Assembly: GCA_964236535.1 (NCBI GenBank)
Contig: CAXSEF010000094.1
Location: 1-12,075, forward strand
Direction: 5' to 3'
DNA length: 12,075 nt
DNA from: CAXSEF01 sp964236535
GTDB taxonomy: Bacteria; Pseudomonadota; Alphaproteobacteria; Acetobacterales; Acetobacteraceae
Shown: piece after piece, positions 6,397 to 12,075 of the stretch
Layout: each line of letters starts with the position of its first letter
Position numbering within the stretch: the stretch's first letter is position 1
Made by a program: the position numbers and the translations under genes
The notes under the pieces: model-generated
The model's database searches: none
The model's input: only the letters and a program-made list of their open reading frames with translations
Told to the model about the DNA's origin: nothing

Positions 6397-7596
6397 TCAC
6401 CCGCGCGACAACCGCCACGCGTCGCTGCACAGCTCGAGCCAGTCCTGTGCCGCCACCCGCCCCAGGTTGTCGAACGGCGCCATTCGCGGCAGCGTCGCCT
6501 CCAGGCGACGTAGGCCGGTGCGCCGGATGGCAGGCGTGCCGCGCGACACCCAGAGCAGCCAGCACCCGCCATGTCCTGCGATCGCCTCGGCCAGCGCATC
6601 AGCCGCGGCCCGATCGGCGGGGTCGCGCTCCTTGTATACCAGGATGCGCCGTCCCTCGCGCAGCGTGGCCAGCAGCCTGTCGCGCTGCATCGCCTGGGCA
6701 CATGCCTCGCGCTCCCGCAGCACGGTCGGCTCGACATCGTGGCATGGTAGATGCGTGTCGACGGCGAACTGCCAGCGGCGATGGCGCACGACCCAGGCAT
6801 CGCCGTTGGCCTCGACCGACAGCTGCGCCGGATCGCCGATGCCATGCAGGCCGGTCGTCAGGGCATCCGCGAGCACCGCAGCACCGCCGCCCACGCAGGC
6901 CCAACGCAGCAGCCCCGCGGGTTCTGCCAGGAAACGGCGTTGCACGAAGCCGAACTCGGCGTCCCAGCCGAGCGACTCGAACGCCTCCAGCAACGCGCGC
7001 GGCGGCGGCACCGGCGGACGGATGTCGGAATGGACGGCCACCGGCGTGTCTGGCCCGTGCACCATCGCGACGGACGGACAGGGCGGCGCGGCCGGCCACT
7101 CGGACCGCGCTTCGGCGTGCAGCAGCTCGATGCAGGTGACGAACAGGCCGAGCAGGCGCGTATCGCCGCTCTTCCCGAGTTCGCTTGGCCGGCGGGCATC
7201 GGGCAGGACTAGGCACAGCAACAACCCGCCCTCGGTCAGCGCCGTTCGCGGAATCGCCAGCTCCACCGCGCCGGGCTCATCGAACTGCGTCCGCCCCAGC
7301 ACGTGGCGGCCCGACAGCAGCAGCATCCGCTGCGAGGCCCGATAAGGCGCCGCGGTGATGCGCAGCGTGCAGCCGCCAATGTCGGATCGCACGTCCAGGC
7401 AAAGCAGGGCCTCGGTATCGCCGGTCCAGGTGCCGGTCGGCTCGGCGTCGCACCAGCCGGCACCCAGGATGTCGCGCCTGCCCGCGCCATGCGCAAGCGA
7501 CACGCCCAGCAGCAGTCCCGGCGCCGGACCCTGGGACTCGCCGGGCGGCGGCGATCCGGCCGGCGTGTTCAGGGCGCGAACCGCTCCCGCAGCCAC
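6397..7596 (-). CDS. Two-domain protein: beta-sandwich plus DUF1796-like papain-fold domain, Cys missing
   Basis: A 399-aa protein with two parts. Residues about 40-160 have the pattern of a beta-sandwich seen in alphaproteobacterial glycan-related proteins: GAGWCDAEPTGTWTGDTEALL, an IP motif, then LPDARRPSELGKSGDTRLLGL. Residues about 203-399 resemble the putative papain-like cysteine peptidase family DUF1796: FESLGWDAEFGFVQRRFLAE, PAGLLRWA, RWQFAVDTH, a basic helix ending LREGRRILVYK, and a final DNLGRVAAQDWLELC. Family members, as I recall them, read SLG-x-(N)CEFG; here Ala213 stands where the Cys would be. Peptidase activity is therefore doubtful and a binding role is possible. The GTG at 7596 overlaps the upstream esterase gene by 28 bases, implying coupling. 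No signal peptide or membrane segment is evident. The domain names are recalled patterns, not search results. Confidence 0.6.
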   Translation of the reverse strand: MAAGAVRALNTPAGSPPPGESQGPAPGLLLGVSLAHGAGRRDILGAGWCDAEPTGTWTGDTEALLCLDVRSDIGGCTLRITAAPYRASQRMLLLSGRHVLGRTQFDEPGAVELAIPRTALTEGGLLLCLVLPDARRPSELGKSGDTRLLGLFVTCIELLHAEARSEWPAAPPCPSVAMVHGPDTPVAVHSDIRPPVPPPRALLEAFESLGWDAEFGFVQRRFLAEPAGLLRWACVGGGAAVLADALTTGLHGIGDPAQLSVEANGDAWVVRHRRWQFAVDTHLPCHDVEPTVLREREACAQAMQRDRLLATLREGRRILVYKERDPADRAAADALAEAIAGHGGCWLLWVSRGTPAIRRTGLRRLEATLPRMAPFDNLGRVAAQDWLELCSDAWRLSRG

Positions 7597-8573
7597 GCCG
7601 TCGCGACCTCGATGATCTCGAGGCTCCGTGCGGCGTCCGGGAGCCGGCGCATGAAGCCATGTGCCATGCCTCGGGCGATGTGGTGCGTTGTCTCCACACC
7701 GGCGGCCGCGAGACGTTCGGCCATCGCCTCCCCTTCGCTGCGCAGCACGTCAAGCTCGGCCGCCAAGATCAGGCTCGGCGGCAGACCGCCTAGTTCCGCG
7801 TCGATGATCGAGGCGAACGGGCTGGCGCGGCCGACCGCACCGAGGATCGCCGCGTCGCCGGCCGACCCCGCCGTGTGGCTCGGCGAATTGGGCGCGTACA
7901 GGTCCCAGTATGCCGCCATCTCGGCCGCGGACAGGCCGTAGCCTTCGGAGAATTCGGCATAGCTCGGGGTGTCCATCGCCGGATCGCAAACTGGATAGAT
8001 CGCGAGTACCCCGCGCGCCGCAGGCCGGAACGCGCGCCCGTTGGCGTTGCGCAGCGCCAGCGCCGTGGCAAAAGCAAGATTGGCGCCCGCCGAGTCGCCG
8101 GCGAGAACCAGCCGTTGCGGATCGAGCCCCCAGGCTGCAGCCATCACCACCACCCGGCGCAGTACCGCCACGCACTCATCGAGGGCGCGAGGGAACGTCG
8201 CTTCGGGCGACAGCGCATAGTCCACTCCGACCACGGCGCACCCGGCGCCCGCCGCGAGGCTGCGCATCAGCCGATCATAGGTGTCGAGCGAGCCGAACGC
8301 CCAGCCCCCGCCATGAACATAGAACAGCACTGGCAGGTCCTGGCCGGACCGCGGCTGATACACTCGGCACAGTACCCGCCGCCCGCAGGCCTGCACCCAG
8401 CGTTCCGCCTCCGACGCCATGCGCGGGCCACTCTCACGTTCGCCAATGGCTTTAATGTCGGCGGCGCGGCGCTGCTCGTCGAATGAGTCCGCAGGGCCTT
8501 CGAGCGCCGCCGCCTCGTCCTGGCGCAGTGCGGCCAGCATCTCGTCGTCCCAGCGCGGATCATTCGCGATCAA
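7569..8573 (-). CDS. HSL-family alpha/beta hydrolase (carboxylesterase)
   Basis: A 334-aa serine hydrolase of the hormone-sensitive-lipase family, probably a short-chain ester hydrolase. The HGGG oxyanion motif is at 87-90 (FYVHGGGWAFG). The nucleophile is S161 in GDSAGAN, the acid D275 in AAELDVLRSEG and the base H305 in GMAHGFM, so the triad is complete. DYALSPEATFPRALDE (118-133) is also typical. There is no signal peptide, so it is cytoplasmic. The start is uncertain: TTG at 8573 has AGGA eight bases upstream and keeps the DPRWDDEMLAAL segment common near the N-terminus of the family; ATG at 8540 gives 323 aa but lacks a good ribosome-binding site; the open frame runs to 8675 inside a repeat and is rejected. 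The DUF1796-like gene overlaps its end by 28 bases, suggesting a shared transcript. The natural substrate is unknown. Confidence 0.88.
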   Translation of the reverse strand: MIANDPRWDDEMLAALRQDEAAALEGPADSFDEQRRAADIKAIGERESGPRMASEAERWVQACGRRVLCRVYQPRSGQDLPVLFYVHGGGWAFGSLDTYDRLMRSLAAGAGCAVVGVDYALSPEATFPRALDECVAVLRRVVVMAAAWGLDPQRLVLAGDSAGANLAFATALALRNANGRAFRPAARGVLAIYPVCDPAMDTPSYAEFSEGYGLSAAEMAAYWDLYAPNSPSHTAGSAGDAAILGAVGRASPFASIIDAELGGLPPSLILAAELDVLRSEGEAMAERLAAAGVETTHHIARGMAHGFMRRLPDAARSLEIIEVATAWLRERFAP

Positions 8574-8669
8574 TGTCGAGTTCCTTGCCCGTCTGCCAGC
8601 TACAATGCCACAGCCATGCTCGCCCGGAGGGTCGCCGTGATGCAAGCAAGCCCAGTTCGGAAGGTCCCC

Positions 8670-8862
8670 GCGCAAGCAAGTCCAGAGGCTCTGCCTCTGG
8701 ACTCCGCCAAAGGCGTAGAATTAGCATTCCTATGCTTAGGAAGGGGTTGCCGAAGGCCTCAGGCCTTCGGCGGGTCTGGGCGTAGCCCGCGCAAGATTTC
8801 GCAGGCCCGCTTGGGCCAGTGGAATGCGGGCGGAGGAAGAGCCCACCCTTGATGCGCTTACA
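8670..8862 (-). repeat. Dispersed intergenic repeat, copy B (inverted relative to copy A)
   Basis: Reverse-complement counterpart of 6144-6336. It begins with GCAAGCAAG (8672-8680), then the hairpin CCAGAGGC-TCT-GCCTCTGG (8682-8700) and CTCCGCCAAAGGC. It continues with a long palindrome, CCGAAGGCCTCAGGCCTTCGG (near 8751-8772), then the GGGCGTAGCCCGCGCAAG stretch and the block ending at TGCGCTTACA. Its middle part has an additional AT-richer stretch (GAATTAGCATTCCTATGC) not present in copy A. A second GCAAGCAA at 8642 precedes it. It occupies the region upstream of the esterase gene. Confidence 0.8.
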
Positions 8863-8924
8863 GGGCAATGCTCTGAGCTGCTGTTATCACGTGACGCTAC
8901 CTGAGAGGATCATGCCCTGGGAGG

Positions 8925-9000
8925 ATGGCTTCCAAAGGCTCGGCCGTCTTCCGGGCCGCTCGTCTTGCAGGAGGGGCAGAGCCTCTGGATTTGCTTGCCT
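8925..9000 (+). repeat. Partial copy C of the dispersed repeat
   Basis: The segment carries TTCCAAAGGCTCGGCC (8930-8945), identical to copy A, then a divergent stretch, then GGCAGAGCCTCTGGATTTGCTTGCC, which matches the terminal hairpin arm and octamer of copy A (split here: GGCAGAGCCTCTGG, then TTTGCTTGCC). The left half of the repeat is missing. It faces copy B head to head across about 60 bases, and lies just downstream of the His-rich gene. Confidence 0.65.
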
Positions 9001-9027
9001 CACCATCACGCAGCACAGCCGCCGATT

Positions 9028-9285
9028 TTACAGCGCGGGTGCCGTAGTGGCGGGCTTGTTCATCATGTGCCTGTGGTGGTGATGGTGCCGGCGATGGTGG
9101 TAATGCCGCGCGTGCTCCATCGGAGCGGCGTCTTCGCTGGGCATGGCGCCTGCCGAGCCGGACGTGGTGCGGTCGGCCGGCATCTGCGTGCTGCCGCCAG
9201 GTTGGCCTAGCGCGGTGCCGCCCTGCGCAAACGCCATGGCAGGGACCAGCAACATGGCAGCTGCGGCGGCAATCATCTTGTGCAT
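9028..9285 (-). CDS. Small secreted histidine-rich protein
   Basis: An 85-aa protein with a clear Sec signal peptide: MHKM, a hydrophobic run IAAAAAMLLVPAM, then AFA-Q with cleavage expected after Ala20. The mature part is about 65 residues. It is Gly/Ser/Pro-rich first, then has a histidine-packed stretch (about 58-73) with 11 His among 16 residues, mixed with Arg and Tyr, followed by MM. Such stretches bind Ni, Zn or Cu, so periplasmic metal storage or buffering is plausible but unproven. The ATG is preceded by AGGAG nine bases upstream, which strongly supports the start. I know no named family for it. Next upstream gene is bioD, 307 bases away; no functional link is evident. Confidence 0.72.
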   Translation of the reverse strand: MHKMIAAAAAMLLVPAMAFAQGGTALGQPGGSTQMPADRTTSGSAGAMPSEDAAPMEHARHYHHRRHHHHHRHMMNKPATTAPAL

Positions 9286-9592
9286 CGTTGTCGTCTCCTG
9301 GGTGAGTCGCGCCCGGTCGGCGCTGGCGTCGCCCGACTGCCAACCGGCCGGCGTCGCGTTAGCAGTACAGCTGCATGACGCCCAGGCCGATAGACGCTAC
9401 CGGGAAGCCGTGGCCGACGCGGCGAAGTCATCCTGCCTGACTGTGGCCCAGGTGCCACAATGTGGCGGCTGCACACTCAAGGTCGCAGTGATCCAGGGCC
9501 GGCACGTCGATGATACTGCCTTGCCGGCTACCCGGGTTGCTCCACCGATTCGGCGACCCGGCCTGGCCAGCGCAGCACTCTGGCGTTTCGAA
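9286..9592. other. Gene-free stretch between bioD and the His-rich gene
   Basis: 307 bases with no reading frame I trust. A plus-strand frame passes through it but starts inside the antisense of the His-rich gene and has mixed third-position bases; minus-strand frames are short and arginine-rich. A small palindrome GCCACAATGTGGC lies at 9454-9466. I looked for tRNA, cobalamin and TPP riboswitch patterns and saw none. The promoter of the His-rich gene probably lies in its left part (9286-9350), but no consensus pair stands out. Confidence 0.4.
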
Positions 9593-10261
9593 TTACCCCA
9601 GCCAGAGCGTGGCCAGTTGCTCAAAGGTCGCAGTGCCGCCGCCACGCAGAACGCCGAGCACCGGGCAGGGGGCGACCAGCCGGGCGAGCGCCGCCACCGT
9701 ATCCTCCATGCCGACGCTGCTGCCTGCGGTCTCGTTCACCACCAGCGCCAGCACCGGGACGCCCCGCGCGCGCAACACCGCCAGCGCGGTCAGGCTGTGG
9801 CTGATGGTGCCGAGATAGCTCCCTGCCACCAGCAACGCCGGGCAGCCAAGCGCCGCCGCCCAGTCCAGCACTCCCTGCCGGTCGTCGAGCGGCACCATCA
9901 CCCCACCGACGCCCTCGATCAGCAGCCGCTCGCTTTCGGCCATGGTTGCGCGGCAGAACGCAACCACGGCGTCGAGGTCGATCCGCCGACGCTCGTGCCG
10001 TGCCGCCATGTCCGGCGACAATGGCCGGGCGAACCGCCACGGGCAGATCGCCGACACGGCGTCGGGCGTTGCCGCGAGCCCAAGCGCCGCCAGCAGAGCT
10101 CCGGCATCGCTCTCCGCCGCGCGGTCCGGGTCGTAGCCGCTTGCGACCGGCTTTAGGGCAGCGGCCGTCAGGCCACGAGCGCGAACCGCGCGGATAAGTC
10201 CGGCGGTGACGTAGGTCTTGCCGATCTCGGTGCCGGTGGCGGTGACGAACAGCGCGGTCAC
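9593..10261 (-). CDS. bioD: Dethiobiotin synthetase
   Basis: A 222-aa enzyme, close to the usual length (E. coli 225 aa). It closes the ureido ring of dethiobiotin from 7,8-diaminopelargonate, CO2 and ATP in the cytoplasm. Motifs: P-loop ATGTEIGKT (8-16) with K15; KPVASG (37-42), whose Lys binds substrate; EGVGGVMVPL (116-125), whose Glu binds Mg; and AGSYLGTISHSLT (146-158) with VVNE (174-177) near the nucleotide pocket. The start is GTG at 10261. Its ribosome-binding site is poor (only AAGAAG about 12 bases upstream), which may reflect the AT-rich segment inserted just before it. bioF is on the same strand 400 bases upstream, with a foreign-looking frame between them. No other bio gene follows downstream. 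Confidence 0.93.
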   Translation of the reverse strand: MTALFVTATGTEIGKTYVTAGLIRAVRARGLTAAALKPVASGYDPDRAAESDAGALLAALGLAATPDAVSAICPWRFARPLSPDMAARHERRRIDLDAVVAFCRATMAESERLLIEGVGGVMVPLDDRQGVLDWAAALGCPALLVAGSYLGTISHSLTALAVLRARGVPVLALVVNETAGSSVGMEDTVAALARLVAPCPVLGVLRGGGTATFEQLATLWLG

Positions 10262-10276
10262 TAAAGACAGGCTTCT

Positions 10277-10627
10277 TTAAGCACATGCCAGTAAGCAAAG
10301 AGGATCATCCGCTACTCTTGCGCAAGAACACCTCTTCAACGGATGGAGTCTGAGTCCGCTCATAGCGTTCATGAGGGTGTCTTTTTTGATCATAATTTTC
10401 TTGTAGGACACCAGCCAGTTAGTCGAGAGACCAAATTCATTGAGCAATGAGTTCAAGGTTCTCTTTTTTCCTTCGAATAAAAACATCTTGCGGCCAACAA
10501 TGCTCTGTTTGCCGAGTGCCGTAACTACCTTCTCCGGCCTTTCAGAAAAACTGAGTACATCGCCATCATCTATACCCATTGCATGGAAACTAAATTGTGG
10601 CCTGGACCTACTTTCTTTGTCAGCCAT
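10277..10627 (-). CDS. AT-rich 116-aa protein of unknown function between bioF and bioD
   Basis: Starts at an ATG with CAGGAAGT six bases upstream, a good ribosome-binding site. The N-terminal part reads MADKESRSRPQFSFHAMGID, then DGDVLSFSE, a Val-rich strand (KVVTALG), SIVGRKMFLFEGKKRTLNSL and a hydrophobic LLNEFGL; around residue 70 comes WLVSYKKI. The order 'F-F-x-G-I-x-x-G-D-x-L-x-F, beta strands, L-x-x-L-L-x-x-x-G, W-x-x-Y' resembles the small beta domain found at the C-termini of some restriction or GIY-YIG-type proteins. That is a weak pattern resemblance only. The last 25 residues (Cys-rich) look random and may be read-out beyond a truncated end. GC counted over 10381-10500 is 45 of 120 bases, far below the neighbours, and codon use is AT-rich, so the gene was probably acquired by transfer. 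Confidence 0.55.
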   Translation of the reverse strand: MADKESRSRPQFSFHAMGIDDGDVLSFSERPEKVVTALGKQSIVGRKMFLFEGKKRTLNSLLNEFGLSTNWLVSYKKIMIKKDTLMNAMSGLRLHPLKRCSCARVADDPLCLLACA

Positions 10628-10661
10628 GTTTACTTCCTGTCTATTATGCGATGGTCGGCGT

Positions 10662-11849
10662 TTATTCTACCCCGACTGTATCGACCCTGTCTCGCTTTGC
10701 AACCATGTCGTGCACGATGCCCCCGAGGCGTGCCACCGCCGCCTCCGTATGCTGCGCCATGAAGGTGAAGCGCAGCCGCGCCGTCCCCTCCGGCACCGTT
10801 GGAGGTCGGATCGCCAACACCAGGAATCCCTCCGCCTGCAGCGCCGCCGACGCCGCCAGCGCCGCCTCCGCACCGCCGAGCACCAGCTTCACGATCGGGC
10901 TCGCGGCCTCCGGCAGCCCGGCGGCCACGGTGAACGCCCGGGCCCGCGACAGCGGCAGCGCCGCGTAGCCTGGGTCGGCCGCGATTACGTCGAGCGCGGC
11001 GCTCGCGGCGGCGACCACGCTGGGAGGCAGGCCGGTCGAGTAGATGAAAGGTCGCGCCCGGGTGCGAACCAGGTCGACCACAGCCTGCGAGGCGCACAGG
11101 TAGCCGCCGTAGCCGCCGACCGCCTTGGACAGCGTGCCCATCTGCAGCGGCACCTCGGCCGGCGGATCGCTGGCGTGCACGGAGCCGCGACCACCGCCGA
11201 GCACGCCGAGACCGTGCGCGTCGTCGGCCATCAGCCAGGCGTCGTACGCGCGGGCGAGCGCACCCATCGCCGGCAGCGGGGCCAGGTCGCCGTCCATCGA
11301 GAACACGCCGCAGGTCAGGATCATTGCTCGCTCATGCCCCGTCCGCTCGGTTGCCAGCAGCTCCGCCAGATGTCCGAGGTCGTTGTGCCGGAATGCGACC
11401 ACCCGCGCCCCGGAAAGCTGCGCCCCGGCCCACAGGCAGGCATGGCCGAGTGCATCGACCAGCACGAGGTCGCCCCGCCCGACCAGTGCCGGAACGATCC
11501 CGAGGTTGGCAAGGTAGCCGGACCCGAAAACGCAGGCCGCCGCCGTACCCTTCAGCCGCGCCAGCCGCGCCTCCAGTCCGGCGAACAGCGGGTGGTTGCC
11601 GGTGACCAGTCGCGACGCCCCGGCCCCGGTGCCGTGCTGCCGCGTGGCGTCGACCGCGGCCTCGATCACCCGCGGATGGGTCGAAAGATTGAGGTAGTCG
11701 TTGCAGCAGAACGAGAGCAGCCGCCGGCCGTCGCGCGTCACCCAGGCCCCGTCGCCAGTGTCGCGCCCGGTGTCGGACAGGGTGCGGCGCAGCTGGTGGC
11801 GCTCCAGCCCGGCGAGCTTGTCGAGCACGAACGCGTCGAGGGAGTACAT
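10662..11849 (-). CDS. bioF: 8-Amino-7-oxononanoate synthase
   Basis: A 395-aa PLP enzyme of the alpha-oxoamine synthase family. It condenses pimeloyl-thioester with alanine in the first dedicated step of biotin ring assembly. Motifs: SFCCNDYLNLSTHPRV (46-61); GTGAGASRLVTGNHPLFAGLE (starting at 73); H136 in DALGHACLW, which stacks on PLP; SMDGDLAPL (184-192); DDAHGLGVLG (209-218) with D210 and H212; and MGTLSKAVGGYGGY (237-250) with K242 as the Schiff-base lysine. It is about ten residues longer than E. coli BioF (384 aa), mostly at the C-terminus. The ATG at 11849 has no strong ribosome-binding site. Other oxoamine synthases (ALAS, KBL, SPT) are less likely given the nearby bioD. Confidence 0.93.
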   Translation of the reverse strand: MYSLDAFVLDKLAGLERHQLRRTLSDTGRDTGDGAWVTRDGRRLLSFCCNDYLNLSTHPRVIEAAVDATRQHGTGAGASRLVTGNHPLFAGLEARLARLKGTAAACVFGSGYLANLGIVPALVGRGDLVLVDALGHACLWAGAQLSGARVVAFRHNDLGHLAELLATERTGHERAMILTCGVFSMDGDLAPLPAMGALARAYDAWLMADDAHGLGVLGGGRGSVHASDPPAEVPLQMGTLSKAVGGYGGYLCASQAVVDLVRTRARPFIYSTGLPPSVVAAASAALDVIAADPGYAALPLSRARAFTVAAGLPEAASPIVKLVLGGAEAALAASAALQAEGFLVLAIRPPTVPEGTARLRFTFMAQHTEAAVARLGGIVHDMVAKRDRVDTVGVE

Positions 11850-12075
11850 GGCCGAGGGTTTGCACGCCGAGCGGAAGAGAAGGCAAGGCCGACGACGTCA
11901 CCGTGAGGTTACAATCGAGATTGAGCGACGCGGGTGAGACGGCACAAAGCGAAGCAGACCAGGCTCTGCCAGGACCCGTTGAAGGGCGGAGACCTTGGCA
12001 ATCTCGTTCGTTTTGAATTGAGACTGCGCCTTTATCAACCAGTTTTGCGGACGGCCGGCCAGGCAAGCAACGCCA
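11850..12075. other. bioF upstream region with a repeat-end octamer at the window edge
   Basis: No gene is recognisable in these 226 bases. The bioF promoter should lie here, but no clear consensus pair is visible, nor an alphaproteobacterial BioR box (TTATMKATAA). GGTTACAATC at 11907-11916 looks like half of a BirA-type operator but lacks its partner. GCAAGCAA at 12063-12070 is the end octamer of the dispersed repeat and its orientation predicts that a further copy continues past the window end. Confidence 0.35.

Noticed and set aside
6138..7139. Long plus-strand frame across copy A and antisense to the DUF1796-like gene
   Set aside because: Its first part is the repeat, which reads similarly in copy B, and the rest is an Arg/Pro-rich shadow of the well-supported minus-strand gene.
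8560..8868. Minus-strand frame over copy B with a peptide similar to that from copy A (HSTGPSGPAKSCAGYAQT)
   Set aside because: The similarity is explained by the nucleotide repeat, which varies by changes that keep hairpins, not protein. No ribosome-binding site is evident.
9286..9480. Possible cobalamin riboswitch, from a GTCAGGCAGG-like minus-strand stretch
   Set aside because: The B12-box and the conserved core with CCCGCAACTG are absent, so the resemblance is superficial.
9397..9645. 82-aa minus-strand frame between bioD and the His-rich gene
   Set aside because: Overlaps the bioD 3' end, lacks a ribosome-binding site and shows no known motif.
10440..11906. 488-aa plus-strand frame opposite bioF
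   Set aside because: Shadow of bioF that crosses the AT-rich insert; no recognisable motif.
11907..11916. BirA-like half-site GGTTACAATC upstream of bioF
   Set aside because: No matching inverted half at the required spacing; a single half-site is not evidence for an operator.
1..12075. CRISPR array, tRNA or rRNA genes
   Set aside because: No regularly spaced direct repeats and no cloverleaf or rRNA-like blocks were seen on either strand.

Overview
The window is high-GC DNA, most likely from an alphaproteobacterium. It carries a serine-cycle acetyl-CoA-generating module (malate-CoA ligase plus malyl-CoA lyase) of the Methylobacterium type. It also has a GcrA-like regulator beside a DUF6362 protein, a pairing I associate with Rhodospirillales/Acetobacteraceae and their prophages. 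An Acetobacteraceae-like methylotroph or phototroph is my best guess; the species cannot be named from this sequence.

Layout. 1-1211 (+): a promoter with an unusual CTAAC/GTTAG inverted-repeat cluster, then a small GcrA-like DNA-binding protein and a DUF6362 protein, probably phage-derived or accessory. 1212-1394: a hairpin-rich repeat between convergent genes. 1395-4684 (-): mtkA, mtkB and mcl, transcribed in that order. Together they would convert malate to malyl-CoA and split it into glyoxylate and acetyl-CoA. The ppc gene that sits between mtkB and mclA in Methylobacterium is replaced by a 234-bp gap. 4901-6016 (-): DNA polymerase IV (dinB). 6144-6336 and 8670-8862: two inverted copies of a roughly 190-bp intergenic repeat. 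They bracket two overlapping minus-strand genes, an HSL-type esterase and downstream of it a two-domain protein resembling the DUF1796 papain-like family but lacking the expected Cys. 8925-9000: a partial third copy. 9028-9285 (-): a small secreted His-rich protein. 9286-9592: no recognisable gene. 9593-11849 (-): bioF and bioD of biotin synthesis, separated by an AT-rich segment with its own 116-aa reading frame. 11850-12075: bioF upstream region, ending in another repeat-end octamer.

From mcl to the end every supported gene is on the minus strand; the two left-hand genes are on the plus strand and converge on mcl. The strongest system-level signals are the dispersed repeat family, whose end octamer GCAAGCAA occurs seven times and only between genes, and the foreign-looking insertion in the bioF/bioD unit. 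Positions 1-177 show nothing I can identify.
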